Positions 24,477 to 33,180 are shown, counted from the first letter of the stretch. The stretch: DNA of 64,000 bases from Paenibacillus glycanilyticus (GCF_023715145.1 NZ_JAMBNP010000002.1:186001-250000), one strand, 5' to 3'. The notes: generated by a model not told the origin, from the sequence alone. Made by a program: numbers and translations.

Positions 24477-25214
24477 TTAATGAAGAATATGCGAAGGAAT
24501 CTGGCCTTCCGGATATGGACCTTCCCATCCAAGATAATAGTGGCGGACCGGCTGCAAATCGTCATTGAGTTCATATACAAGAGGGATGCCCGTAGGGATG
24601 TTCAAATCCGCGATGCCGTCCGACGGAAGCCGGTCCAGGTATTTGACCAATGCCCGGAGCGTGTTGCCGTGCGCGGAAATAATAACCCGGCTGCCTGCGG
24701 AGATCGCCGGAGCGATCTCCGCATTCCAGTATCTTAATACGCGGGCTTCCGTGTCCTCCAGATTTTCCGTTAACGGAAATTCGCCGTCCTTAAGCTCCTT
24801 GTAACGAGGATCGGATACCTCGTAGCGCTCGTCGGTAATTTCCAGAGCGGGAGGGCGGATATCAACGGATCTTCGCCATAAATACACCTGGTCTTCTCCG
24901 TACTTAGCGGCCGTTTCGGCTTTGTTCAGCCCCTGCAAAGCGCCGTAATGACGTTCATTTAACATCCAGCTCTTATGCTCGGGAATCCATAACAGATCCA
25001 TCTCTTGAAGGATGATCCAGAGCGTTCGGATCGCGCGCTTCAGAAGAGAGGTATAGGCGATGTCGAAGACATAGCCGTGTTTTTTTAATATTTTCCCGGC
25101 TTCTCTCGCTTCATCAAGCCCTTGAGTCGACAAGTCCACATCCGTCCAGCCTGTAAACCGGTTTTCCACATTCCATACGCTTTGTCCGTGGCGGATCAAG
25201 ACGATTTTTTTCAT
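24477..25214 (-). CDS. gpmA: 2,3-bisphosphoglycerate-dependent phosphoglycerate mutase
   Basis: 245 residues. The phosphohistidine motif [10 protein letters not shown] is at the N-terminus, followed by [12 protein letters not shown]. The middle has [12 protein letters not shown] and the end has [15 protein letters not shown], with the second catalytic His, and [12 protein letters not shown]. This is the complete GpmA pattern; it interconverts 3- and 2-phosphoglycerate. The ATG at 25214 is chosen because CGGAGG precedes it; the in-frame extension upstream has no site. Many Bacillota rely on the cofactor-independent GpmI, so this may be a second enzyme. Confidence 0.92.
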   Translation of the reverse strand: MKKIVLIRHGQSVWNVENRFTGWTDVDLSTQGLDEAREAGKILKKHGYVFDIAYTSLLKRAIRTLWIILQEMDLLWIPEHKSWMLNERHYGALQGLNKAETAAKYGEDQVYLWRRSVDIRPPALEITDERYEVSDPRYKELKDGEFPLTENLEDTEARVLRYWNAEIAPAISAGSRVIISAHGNTLRALVKYLDRLPSDGIADLNIPTGIPLVYELNDDLQPVRHYYLGWEGPYPEGQIPSHILH

Positions 25215-25272
25215 GAGATGTCCTCCGTTCCATTGATTGCCTATCTCTATAATGTTTCCATTCCGATAAAAA

Positions 25273-25308
25273 AACAAGCTGACTCAACAGAAATTGAGCC
25301 AGCTTGTT
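25273..25308 (-). terminator. Terminator after the MFS remnant
   Basis: AACAAGCTGACTCAA and TTGAGCCAGCTTGTT pair with one mismatch over 15 positions. On the minus strand the stem is followed by seven T residues. Confidence 0.8.
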
Positions 25309-25319
25309 ATTTATTGGGC

Positions 25320-25577
25320 TTAATGTCCCTCCGCCGAGTCGACATGCTTCAGATGCTTATGGTTAACCGCGATGAGGACAACGGCTAGAATGACAAAGCC
25401 GCCGCCAATGTAGAACGGAGCATGGAAGTCGAACCATTCCGCGAATTTAACCGCATAGTAGGGAGCAAGCGCGCCGCCGATAAACCGAAGGAAGCTGTAC
25501 GCCGCGGACGCCGTAGGGCGCTCAACCGGTGCGGCGTTCATAACCGCCGTCGTAATCAGGGTATTGTTTAAAGACAT
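25320..25577 (-). pseudogene. Remnant of an MFS drug transporter (C-terminal two helices only)
   Basis: The 85-residue frame begins LNNTLITTAVMNAAPVERPTA, the loop before the last pair of helices of MFS multidrug transporters. It continues through two membrane segments (SFLRFIGGALAPYYAVKFAEW and FYIGGGFVILAVVLIAV) to a normal C-terminus. About 300 residues are missing. A start codon, an AGAGAGGGA ribosome site, a promoter and a palindromic operator sit directly upstream, so an internal deletion may have fused the original start region to the end of the gene. Expression of a short protein remains possible. Confidence 0.65.
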
Positions 25578-25620
25578 GTTCGTTCTATCCCTCTCTTTTA
25601 ATAAATAGTGTAGGAAACGA

Positions 25621-25654
25621 ACCTATCGTATAGGTATGTTAATCTTTACGTCAA
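25621..25654 (-). promoter_or_regulatory. Promoter with palindromic operator upstream of the MFS remnant
   Basis: On the minus strand, TTGACG (25649-25654) and TACGAT (25625-25630) are 18 bp apart. The palindrome ACCTAT-CGT-ATAGGT (25621-25635) overlaps the -10 and resembles a TetR/MarR-type operator. No matching regulator gene adjoins it. Confidence 0.4.
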
Positions 25655-25707
25655 CGTTAACTTTGTGCTAATGATTTACGGGAAACGTTTTTAATTGCCA
25701 AATGAGA

Positions 25708-25735
25708 TGTCACAAATAAAAGCCTCTTCCCGTTC
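25708..25735 (+). promoter_or_regulatory. ECF41-type promoter of the oxidoreductase-sigma operon
   Basis: TGTCACA (25708-25714), a 16-base spacer, then CGTTC (25731-25735). The promoter signature reported for ECF41 sigma factors, as I recall it, is TGTCACA-N16-CGTC. The site is 34 bases upstream of the operon that itself encodes an ECF41 sigma factor. Confidence 0.7.
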
Positions 25736-25768
25736 TATTAGCAAAAGCGCGAAGAGGAGAGATCAAAC

Positions 25769-26953
25769 ATGAAAGAATGGACAGTTGTAGTGGTTGGCGG
25801 CGGGTATGCGGGGATTCATGCGATGAAAGCGGTATGGAAGCAGTGCGAGATACAAGCGGATGGCCGGAAGCTTCGACTCATCTTGATGGATCCGAACCCG
25901 TATCACTTGCGCAAGGTGCTGCTGTTCAAGCCGGCGGTGGGAACGGATTCGATCACGGTACCATGGAATCGGATCTTGCCGGAAGCATCCGAATTTGTGC
26001 AGGGCAAAGCGCGGCATGTGGATGCGGCAGAGAGCCTGCTGGAGTATGAGAATAGCGAAGGAAGGATAGAGCATCTCGCTTATGATGTTCTAGTCGTCTC
26101 GATCGGCAGCATAGCCCGCAAGACGGAAGCGGGGTTGGGAGGCATTGCCCTTGAGGGGATGGATGCGGCTGTACGGATCAGGGATCAGTGGATTCATAAC
26201 ATGGAGGCAGCGCTGCCCGAAAACAAGGAGGGACGAGAGCGTCTGCTCACGGCAGCAGTTGCCGGAGCCGGAATGACCGGCATTGAGACGGCTTCGGAGC
26301 TTGCCTTCGCCATGAGGGAGGAAGCGGCTCGGCGAGGGCTGAATCCGGAGGAAGTAAAAGTCCACTTACTGAATTCCCGGAATCGTTTATTCGAGGAAGG
26401 GCCGGTTAAGGCCAGCCGGAAGCTGGAGGAGGAGCTGGCGAAATGCGGGGTGTCCGTTCATCATCGGAATAAAGCCGTACGCGAGGAGAAGGGAAGCCTT
26501 TTGCTCTCTGACGGTTCAGCCCTTCCCGTCGGCCTCACCGTTTGGACGCTTGGCCTGATTCCCAATCCTGCGGTTCGCGCATTGGGGCTGCCGGTAACGG
26601 AGGACGGCAGGCTTATCGTGGACGAAGGCTATCGGGTCAAAGGCTCCCGGGGCGTGTATGCGATTGGCGACTGCGCGCATATCGTAGATCCGGATAGCGG
26701 TGAAGCCGCCCGCATGACCTGTAAGGAGGCAATCCCGCAGGCTCAGAGATTGGGCAAAATCATCGCCGCGGACAGAAGCGGCAGTCCGGCCCCCCGCCAT
26801 AAACAGGTAATGGACGGCTTTACGATTGGACTGGGACCGGGGCGGGGCATCACATGGACGCGAAAGTGGGGCCTTGATATAATCATTTCGGGAAGCTTAT
26901 CTTATAAAATCAAACGTTTTGTATGGGATTATGCGAGTATGCTGAAATCATAA
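25769..26953 (+). CDS. FAD/NAD(P)-dependent oxidoreductase, type II NADH dehydrogenase-like
   Basis: 394 residues. The N-terminal FAD motif is VVVVGGGYAGIHA. A second dinucleotide fold starts at AAVAGAGMTGIETASELA. VYAIGDCAHI near residue 310 binds the flavin. The architecture fits NDH-2-like or sulfide:quinone-type membrane-associated oxidoreductases; no CxxC redox pair is seen. It precedes, and probably is co-transcribed with, an ECF41 sigma factor. Oxidoreductases are one of the gene classes known to be linked to and regulated by ECF41 sigmas, so this is the probable target gene. Confidence 0.85.
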   Translation: MKEWTVVVVGGGYAGIHAMKAVWKQCEIQADGRKLRLILMDPNPYHLRKVLLFKPAVGTDSITVPWNRILPEASEFVQGKARHVDAAESLLEYENSEGRIEHLAYDVLVVSIGSIARKTEAGLGGIALEGMDAAVRIRDQWIHNMEAALPENKEGRERLLTAAVAGAGMTGIETASELAFAMREEAARRGLNPEEVKVHLLNSRNRLFEEGPVKASRKLEEELAKCGVSVHHRNKAVREEKGSLLLSDGSALPVGLTVWTLGLIPNPAVRALGLPVTEDGRLIVDEGYRVKGSRGVYAIGDCAHIVDPDSGEAARMTCKEAIPQAQRLGKIIAADRSGSPAPRHKQVMDGFTIGLGPGRGITWTRKWGLDIIISGSLSYKIKRFVWDYASMLKS

Positions 26954-26964
26954 GGAGCCATCAT

Positions 26965-27819
26965 ATGATTGAGCTGTATGAACGTTATAAAGGGCTGTTA
27001 TTCGGCTTGGCCTATCAATTAACCGGCTCGGCCGCCGATGCGGAGGATGCGGTTCAGGATGTGTTCGTCAAGGTGCAGCATATAGATCCGGAGCGATTGC
27101 GGGAGCCTAAAGCCTATTTGTGCAAAATGATCACAAACCGCTGCCTGGATCATCTCCGCTCAGCAAGGATACGCCGGGAGCAATATATTGGTCCTTGGCT
27201 GCCGGAGCCTATAGCACAATACTATGACGACAGTCTGGAAGAAGTGGTCCGGCATGACCTGCTGTCGTACGCGATGTTAGCCCTGCTCGAGAGGCTGTCG
27301 CCTTCGGAACGCGCCGTATTCGTCCTGCGGGAAGCGCTTGGGTTCGACTATCCGGCTATTGCCGAATTAACGGGCAAAAGCGAGCAAAACTGCCGCAAGC
27401 TGATGAGCCGCTCAAGAGCGAAGATGGGAATTGCGGAAGAAGAGCTGCAAGCCGGAGGCTCCATTGAGCAGGCATGGATAAACCGGTTTGTCACGGCCTT
27501 ATCCGAAGGCGAGGTTGATACCGTTCTGTCCATGCTGGCGGAGGATGTTGTGTTGATATCAGACGGAGGAGGCAAAATATCCGCAGCTGTCCGGCCTATC
27601 CAAACAAGGGAGCGGGTGGCGCAGTTCCTGCTTGGCATTTTCCGCAAACCGCAATGGGCGGGCAGTATGACGTTCGAGATGAGGCAGATAAACGGGGAAC
27701 CAGCCTTCGTATTCCTGCAGGAAGGCGAGGTAGATTCGGTTGCGTTTCTTGAGCGCCGCGAAGGGATGCTGCAACAATTGTTTATTGTCCGCAACCCGGA
27801 TAAGCTGAAGAGGGTATAA
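26965..27819 (+). CDS. ECF41-group RNA polymerase sigma factor (SigJ-like)
   Basis: 284 residues. Region sigma-2 occupies about 1-75 (YQLTGSAADAEDAVQDVFVKV) and sigma-4 about 100-155 (RLSPSERAVFVLREALGFDYPAIAEL). These are followed by a SnoaL-like C-terminal domain. Three ECF41 hallmarks are present: WLPEP in the linker (78-82), DGGGK (200-204), and NPDKL at the C-terminus. The fused domain replaces a separate anti-sigma factor and modulates activity. The ATG at 26965 follows AAGGAG, 11 bases after the oxidoreductase stop; the frame upstream overlaps that gene. Its own promoter motif lies ahead of the oxidoreductase, so autoregulation is likely. Confidence 0.92.
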   Translation: MIELYERYKGLLFGLAYQLTGSAADAEDAVQDVFVKVQHIDPERLREPKAYLCKMITNRCLDHLRSARIRREQYIGPWLPEPIAQYYDDSLEEVVRHDLLSYAMLALLERLSPSERAVFVLREALGFDYPAIAELTGKSEQNCRKLMSRSRAKMGIAEEELQAGGSIEQAWINRFVTALSEGEVDTVLSMLAEDVVLISDGGGKISAAVRPIQTRERVAQFLLGIFRKPQWAGSMTFEMRQINGEPAFVFLQEGEVDSVAFLERREGMLQQLFIVRNPDKLKRV

Positions 27820-27859
27820 GGAGTGTAGGGATTACTAGAATAAAAGGAGCTAACACGAG

Positions 27860-28264
27860 TTGGAAAAAATAACCCCATTCTTGATGTTTCAAGGCCAAGC
27901 GGAAGAAGCCATGAACTATTATATTTCGTTAATTGAGGGCTCCGGGATTACGAGTATCGCCCGTTACGGTGCGGAGGGCCCTGGAGCGGAAGGCAGCGTG
28001 ATGAGAGCAAGCTTTACTCTTAAAGGCCAGGCCTTTATGTGCATCGACAGCAACATCAAGCATGAGTTTACGTTTACCCCTTCGTTTTCCTTGTTCATGA
28101 CCTGCGATTCGGAAGAGGAGATTGATCGCTTGTACGGAGCCCTGATGGATGGCGGACATGCGCTTATGCCGCTTGGAGACTATGGCTTCAGCCGGAAATT
28201 CGGCTGGCTTGCCGATAAGTTTGGCGTGTCCTGGCAGCTTACTCTGCCGCATCAAGAAGGTTAA
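27860..28264 (+). CDS. VOC superfamily protein (PhnB/YdcX-like)
   Basis: 134 residues. It begins MEKITPFLMFQGQAEEAMNYYISL, the standard opening of the PhnB-like subgroup, and contains FTPSFSLFMTCDSEEEIDRLYGALMDGG and ends FGWLADKFGVSWQL. Members often have no known reaction; some relatives are glyoxalase/dioxygenase-fold enzymes. The start is TTG, preceded by AAAGGAG with suitable spacing; no ATG is available in frame. It follows the sigma gene by 40 bp and may belong to the same unit. Confidence 0.8.
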   Translation: MEKITPFLMFQGQAEEAMNYYISLIEGSGITSIARYGAEGPGAEGSVMRASFTLKGQAFMCIDSNIKHEFTFTPSFSLFMTCDSEEEIDRLYGALMDGGHALMPLGDYGFSRKFGWLADKFGVSWQLTLPHQEG

Positions 28265-28274
28265 GAAGAGGAGA

Positions 28275-28321
28275 CTAACAAAAGAAACACGCCCTGAATC
28301 AGGGCGTGTTTCTTTTGTTAG
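28275..28321. terminator. 47-bp near-perfect palindrome acting as bidirectional terminator
   Basis: Two 23-base arms, each starting CTAACAAAAGAAACACGCCC on its own strand, surround a single central base at 28298. Each strand reads a GC-rich stem followed by a T-rich tract. It lies between two convergent genes that end at 28264 and 28326. Confidence 0.8.
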
Positions 28322-28325
28322 GTTA

Positions 28326-29426
28326 TTACTTCGCAACCGTTTCGCGGTTGAGGTATACCGTCTCGCCTGTGCGAGCCGATTCGTAAATCGCTTCCAAAAT
28401 TTCTGTAACAACGAGTGCCTGCTCAGCTTTTACAACCAAATCCGTGTCGTTCAGGATTGCGTTGATCCATGCTGCGCATTCCACATCGATATCGCGATCC
28501 GAAGCGCCGTCATAGAAGGCTACGCCGCCAGCGGACAGGTCAACTTCTTTTACGAACAAGCGGCTGTTTTCTTCGCCGTTAATGCGGAGGCCGTTCTTCA
28601 TGTCCGCGCCGCCTTCAGTACCGCAAAGCGTACATTTTGCTTCGTCGATGTCGAGCGTGTTCAGCGCCCAGCTTGCTTCAAGCGTAATCGTTGCGCCATT
28701 CTCCATCTTGATGAAGCCAACTGCTGAATCTTCTACCGTAAATTTCGCTGGATCCCAAGGTCCCCATGCGTTAGCGGCATTTTCTTTCGAACCAAGCTTA
28801 TGGAAGACGGAGCCCGTTACCGATACCGGCTTGTAGTTATCCATCATCCACAGCGTCAGGTCAAGCGCGTGAGTACCGATATCGATAAGCGGACCGCCGC
28901 CTTGTTTCTCTTCGTCAAGGAATACGCCCCAAGTTGGAACCGCGCGGCGACGGATCGCATGAGCGCGTGCATAGTAGATTTCGCCCAGCTCGCCTTGCTC
29001 GCATACCTTTTTCAGGTATTGGCTGTCCGAACGGAAGCGGTTGTTGTAACCGATAGTGAGCTTTTTGCCTGTACGTTTTGCAGCGTCCAGCATCGCTCTT
29101 GCTTCAACCGCTGTCTTAGCCATCGGCTTCTCGCACATGACGTGCTTGCCGGCTTCAAGGGAATCTATCGTAATAAAGGAGTGGGAGTCATTAGGTGTTA
29201 ATACATGCACGACATCGATCGATGGATCGGCAATCAGTTCACGGTAGTCGGCATACACTTTCGAGCCTTCCGTACCGTATTTTTGCTGTGCTTCAGCTGC
29301 GCGTTCTACTACAACGTCACAGAAAGCAACGATTTCAACGTTCTTGTTTTTGCTGAGTGCAGGGAGATGCTTGCCATTGGCGATACCGCCGCAACCGATG
29401 ATACCAACCTTCAGTAATTTACTCAT
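28326..29426 (-). CDS. Gfo/Idh/MocA-family oxidoreductase
   Basis: 366 residues. N-terminal Rossmann motif VGIIGCGGIANGKHLPAL; the catalytic EKP motif is MCEKPMAKT; the substrate-domain signature is GGGPLIDIGTHALDLTLWMM, with the His typical of sugar dehydrogenases. Family members oxidise or reduce sugars and inositols with NAD(P). The gene is divergent from a second, different member of the same family at 29648. The promoter between them supports separate transcription. The sugar is unknown. Confidence 0.9.
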   Translation of the reverse strand: MSKLLKVGIIGCGGIANGKHLPALSKNKNVEIVAFCDVVVERAAEAQQKYGTEGSKVYADYRELIADPSIDVVHVLTPNDSHSFITIDSLEAGKHVMCEKPMAKTAVEARAMLDAAKRTGKKLTIGYNNRFRSDSQYLKKVCEQGELGEIYYARAHAIRRRAVPTWGVFLDEEKQGGGPLIDIGTHALDLTLWMMDNYKPVSVTGSVFHKLGSKENAANAWGPWDPAKFTVEDSAVGFIKMENGATITLEASWALNTLDIDEAKCTLCGTEGGADMKNGLRINGEENSRLFVKEVDLSAGGVAFYDGASDRDIDVECAAWINAILNDTDLVVKAEQALVVTEILEAIYESARTGETVYLNRETVAK

Positions 29427-29465
29427 GTCCAGCCTCCGTTATAAGAGAAATTTGTTCATGCCCTT

Positions 29466-29495
29466 ACTATAGGTTTGACCGATATTTGGAGTCAA
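29466..29495 (-). promoter_or_regulatory. Sigma-A promoter of the minus-strand Gfo/Idh/MocA gene
   Basis: On the minus strand, TTGACT (29490-29495), an 18-bp spacer, and TATAGT (29466-29471). Each hexamer matches the consensus at 5 of 6 positions. Confidence 0.6.
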
Positions 29496-29647
29496 TAAGT
29501 CTGTGAAAATGTTCTCTTTTATGTCGTATAATTATAGTCGAAATGTCTTTATGTTCTAGTTTTACTTTGGTAAATGGTGTGCTACCTTAGAAATAAGTCG
29601 TAAATATGCAGTGAACACAAATATTTGATCTAAGGAGTGGACGTTCA

Positions 29648-30640
29648 ATGATTAGAGTCGCAATGTTAAGCTACTGGCATGTACATGCATGGGATTATAC
29701 GAAGGAGGCACAGGCTCATCCGAATACGCAAATCGTAGCGGTATGGGATGAGATTCCGGCGAGAGGCCAAGAGGCTGCAAACAAGCTGGAGGTTCCTTTT
29801 ATCGCTAATCTGGATGAACTGCTTGCCAGAGAAGATATTGACGGTGTTATCGTGGATACGCCAACGAATATTCACCGCGAGGTAATGGTGAAAGCAGCGA
29901 AAGCCGGCAAACATATTTTCACGGAAAAAGTGTTGGCGCTTACAACTAAAGAGGTTAATGAAATCGTTGCGGCAGTTGAAGAAGCCGGCGTTAAGCTGAC
30001 GGTATCGCTGCCAAGATTGAACGATTCGTATACAACTACCATTCAGAACGTGCTGGATACAGGCGCAATCGGAACCGTTACTATGGTCCGCGTACGCTTG
30101 TCCCATAACGGCGCAACCGCGAACTGGCTTCCGGAGCATTTCTACAATCTTGAACAATGCGGCGGCGGCGCGCTTATCGATCTGGGCTGCCATCCGATGT
30201 ATTTGACCCGATTGTTCCTTGGCGAACTGCCTGTTCAGGTTCAAGCTTCGTATGGATATGTTACCGGCAAGGAAGTAGAAGATAACGCAATTTCGATCCT
30301 GACAACGGCAGGCGGCGCGCTGGGTATCGTAGAAGCCGGCTTTGTTAACGCGCATTCCCCGTTCACAATCGAGATCCACGGCACGGAAGGCTCGCTGCTC
30401 TACGGCACGCCGGATGCGCGCGTTCTCGTTCGCAGCAACAAGAATGGCGAATCGGATTGGACGGAAGTTGAACAAGCAAGCGGCCGCATTAAAGCGTTTG
30501 AGCAATGGGCAGAGCATATTCAAAACGATACAGTGGCTGTAGACAACATCCGCATGGCGCAGGAGCTGACGCTGCTGATGGAAGCTTCGAACCGTTCCGT
30601 AGCCGAGAAGCGGGCTGTACGTCTTGAAGAGATCCGCTAA
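29648..30640 (+). CDS. Gfo/Idh/MocA-family oxidoreductase, divergent member
   Basis: 330 residues. The N-terminus MIRVAMLSYWHVHAWDY departs from the usual GxGxxG loop, with aromatic and His residues in place of glycines. The catalytic segment is FTEKVLALT, keeping Lys but not the Pro of EKP. GGGALIDLGCHPMYLTRLFLGE is the family C-terminal signature. The altered cofactor loop raises the question of whether NAD(P) is bound conventionally. An AAGGAGTGG site precedes the ATG. An AraC regulator follows directly, so the pair may respond to the same sugar. Confidence 0.82.
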   Translation: MIRVAMLSYWHVHAWDYTKEAQAHPNTQIVAVWDEIPARGQEAANKLEVPFIANLDELLAREDIDGVIVDTPTNIHREVMVKAAKAGKHIFTEKVLALTTKEVNEIVAAVEEAGVKLTVSLPRLNDSYTTTIQNVLDTGAIGTVTMVRVRLSHNGATANWLPEHFYNLEQCGGGALIDLGCHPMYLTRLFLGELPVQVQASYGYVTGKEVEDNAISILTTAGGALGIVEAGFVNAHSPFTIEIHGTEGSLLYGTPDARVLVRSNKNGESDWTEVEQASGRIKAFEQWAEHIQNDTVAVDNIRMAQELTLLMEASNRSVAEKRAVRLEEIR

Positions 30641-30644
30641 ACCT

Positions 30645-31634
30645 ATGGCCGGCATGGAAGAACGGGAGCTTCTTGCGGAATCCGACAGCAAGGTAAATGC
30701 AAGACCGTATCCGTATGCCGTTATGAAAGAAAAGATGGATGCGCTTGAACGGCTTGATCTGCATTTCAGATGGGGGCGTTACGGCATTCGTGTCTTGAAG
30801 TGGCATCTGACCGATTTTAAACCCGGACAGCTGATCAAATTCCACAAGCATTCGGAATTCGAATTTCATTTTGTTCCCCGAGGCAAAGGAACGGTCACGC
30901 TGATCGACCATATTTACAAGTTAAACAGCGGCATGTTTTATTTGACCGGTCCGGGAGTCGTGCATCAGCAGACCGCAGACTCCAGGTCCGGAATGGATGA
31001 GCTGTGCCTGCATGTGGATATTACTCGCCTTCCCGAGGAAGCGGGCATGGAAGAATGGGGCTCGGAGTGGGAGAACAAGGAATCTGAAGCCTGCATTCAG
31101 GCGCTGATGGATTTTCCGCTTCGCCCGTTTATGGATCAGCATGATGCGATGTCCTGCTTCCTCCAGGCTTATCTGGCCTGGAGATCGGGAGAGCTTGGTG
31201 CTTATACGACCATCAGGCAGGCTCTTATTCAGATTCTGCTCCGTGCGGCCAAAGCAACCGTTGACCGCGAAGGTCAGCAGATGCTCCCGTCAAGGGATAT
31301 TCAAGCCCACCGATTCGAGATGGCGCAGCAATATATTTACGACAATTATGCAAGGCCGCTAACGCTGCAGGAGGTTGCGGATCGTATTCAGATCAGCACC
31401 AGACAGCTGCAGCGTATCTTTCACCGCTACGGTGTCAGCTCGTTCAGCAGTTATTTGGAGGACTTCCGGCTTCAGCGTATTTGCGAAGAGCTTGTGGAGA
31501 CCTCCAACACCGTTGAGTCGATTGCGGTAAATCATGGCTTCACGAACACGAACTATCTGTTCCAGGTGTTCAAGCGGAAGATGGGCATGACTCCGCTCGC
31601 TTATCGCCAGAGCCGCCAATCCGTGCAAATATAA
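30645..31634 (+). CDS. AraC-family regulator with cupin sensor domain
   Basis: About 330 residues. The N-terminal half is a cupin domain (FKPGQLIKFHKHSEFEFHFVPRGKG, with metal/ligand-type His and Glu). The C-terminal 100 residues carry two HTH motifs (LTLQEVADRIQISTRQLQRIFHRYG and ESIAVNHGFTNTNYLFQVFKRKMG). The ATG at 30645 is preferred; a TTG at 30624 would overlap the upstream gene by 17 bases. It directly follows the Gfo/Idh/MocA gene and likely controls that gene and possibly its divergent neighbour. Confidence 0.85.
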   Translation: MAGMEERELLAESDSKVNARPYPYAVMKEKMDALERLDLHFRWGRYGIRVLKWHLTDFKPGQLIKFHKHSEFEFHFVPRGKGTVTLIDHIYKLNSGMFYLTGPGVVHQQTADSRSGMDELCLHVDITRLPEEAGMEEWGSEWENKESEACIQALMDFPLRPFMDQHDAMSCFLQAYLAWRSGELGAYTTIRQALIQILLRAAKATVDREGQQMLPSRDIQAHRFEMAQQYIYDNYARPLTLQEVADRIQISTRQLQRIFHRYGVSSFSSYLEDFRLQRICEELVETSNTVESIAVNHGFTNTNYLFQVFKRKMGMTPLAYRQSRQSVQI

Positions 31635-31643
31635 CAGTCAGGG

Positions 31644-31687
31644 GAGAACTCCGCCAAAGTCTTAGGACGCTGCGGGGTTCTCTTTTT
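31644..31687 (+). terminator. Terminator after the AraC regulator gene
   Basis: GAGAACTCCGC pairs with GCGGGGTTCTC through one G-T pair, and five T residues follow. Confidence 0.7.
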
Positions 31688-31788
31688 GTTTAGCTGGTAG
31701 AGGCTGTCTCGGTGATGATGAATATTGCTATAGCCCTCAACCGCAAAACGTAATACCTTCCCAATAAAAGCGAAGCCGTTTGCGCTTG

Positions 31789-31797
31789 TGATATACT
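31789..31797 (+). promoter_or_regulatory. Extended -10 promoter element of the MFS pump gene
   Basis: TG-A-TATACT forms an extended -10 at 31789-31797, 34 bases before the GTG start. No good -35 is visible, as is common for extended -10 promoters. Confidence 0.4.
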
Positions 31798-31830
31798 GAA
31801 CCATGTAAAGTAACTTCGTAAGGAAACAAG

Positions 31831-33180
31831 GTGAACAGCTTGAATGACAGAATTGTAATGCCCGTGTGGATGCTGGGCTTGTTTGTCGTGGTGATGAATA
31901 CGACCATGTTCAACGTCTCGGTACCAAGTATTATTCATGATCTAGACATTACCTCGGACCTTGGCTCATGGATCGTTTCCAGTTATTCGATCGGATATGC
32001 GTTATCGACGGTGATCTACAGCCGCTTATCGGATATTGCTCCAATCCGCAGGCTGGTTATGATCGGACTCCTCATATTAGGGCTCTCATCGGTGCTTGGC
32101 ATCTTCGCCCATAGCTTTGCGCTGCTGCTGACGGCCCGGATTCTCCAGTCGGCTGGAGCCGGTACGATGGCAGGCCTTGGACTAGTCTTAGCGAGCCGAT
32201 ATATCCCTATTGAAAGAAGAGGCCGCGCCATCTCGATGATCGCTGCCGGCAGTGCGATGGCCTTTGGGCTTGGCCCGATCGTGGGCGGCGTGATCAGCGA
32301 ATTTTTTGGCTGGAACGGCCTGTTTGTGGTTACTTGCCTCGTGCTCGTCATATTGCCGGTCTTGCTGAAGCTGCTGCCGAAGGAAGATCCGCAGCCGGCA
32401 AGCTTTGATTATGCAGGCGCCGCTTGGACCGTTATTAATGCGACTACGCTGCTAATAGCGGTAACGCAGCAATCTTTGATCTGGCTGCTTGCAAGCATCG
32501 TCACGATAGCGCTTCACGTTGTACATATCCGCAGATTAAAGGGCAAAGGAACCTTTGTGAATCCGGAAGTATTCCGCCAGCCCGGCTATAACCGGCTCCT
32601 TGTGGTTGGCTTCTGCCTGCTCATTATCAATCTGGGCAACCTGTTCCTGATGCCGCTGGTGCTGGCCAATCTGTTCCATAAGTCGGAGCTTCTGATTGGC
32701 TTCCTGATTGCTCCGGGGGCCATTCTATCGGCGCTGCTGACGCCATTTGTCGGAAGATGGCTGGACCGTTACGGCAATGTCCGGTTCCTGTTCATCGGGA
32801 CGGTGATCCTGACGGCAGTGATGGCTTTGTTCATGACGGCTCTTGGGAACTCGCCATTCGTCATTATGGGCGGATATCTGCTGTTCTCGCCGGCCTTTTC
32901 GGCAACGCTGGCTTCGCTCAATAATCAGACCTCCAGCATTTTGCCCAAGCATTTGATTGGTTCCGGCATGGGGATGATGCAGCTTATTCAATTTTTCGGG
33001 GGATCGTTGTCGGTGGCGATCTGCGGGCTGCTGCTCCATAAGATGAGCAATCTTACGCTCGAGCATGCCTATAACCATGTGTACCAGCTGCTGTTCGTGT
33101 GCCCGATTATTGCCATTGTGATGCTCGGCTGGTATTACTCGTCCTATCGGAAAAGGGTACAGGCTCATAAGCTTGTTTAA
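31831..33180 (+). CDS. MFS transporter, drug:H+ antiporter type
   Basis: 449 residues with about 12-14 predicted helices. The N-terminal half has NTTMFNVSVPSIIHDLDI (motif D1-like), SRLSDIAPIRRL (motif A) and AFGLGPIVGGVI (motif C of antiporters), resembling the TetL/QacA group. The start is GTG behind AAGGAAAC. It should export a drug or metabolite in exchange for protons. No regulator adjoins it on the upstream side apart from the AraC gene, which is separated by a terminator. Confidence 0.82.
   Translation: MNSLNDRIVMPVWMLGLFVVVMNTTMFNVSVPSIIHDLDITSDLGSWIVSSYSIGYALSTVIYSRLSDIAPIRRLVMIGLLILGLSSVLGIFAHSFALLLTARILQSAGAGTMAGLGLVLASRYIPIERRGRAISMIAAGSAMAFGLGPIVGGVISEFFGWNGLFVVTCLVLVILPVLLKLLPKEDPQPASFDYAGAAWTVINATTLLIAVTQQSLIWLLASIVTIALHVVHIRRLKGKGTFVNPEVFRQPGYNRLLVVGFCLLIINLGNLFLMPLVLANLFHKSELLIGFLIAPGAILSALLTPFVGRWLDRYGNVRFLFIGTVILTAVMALFMTALGNSPFVIMGGYLLFSPAFSATLASLNNQTSSILPKHLIGSGMGMMQLIQFFGGSLSVAICGLLLHKMSNLTLEHAYNHVYQLLFVCPIIAIVMLGWYYSSYRKRVQAHKLV

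Noticed and set aside
25685..25698. Catabolite-repression element (cre) near 25690
   Set aside because: GGGAAACGTTTTTA resembles half of a cre site but lacks the second conserved half and serves no sugar operon.
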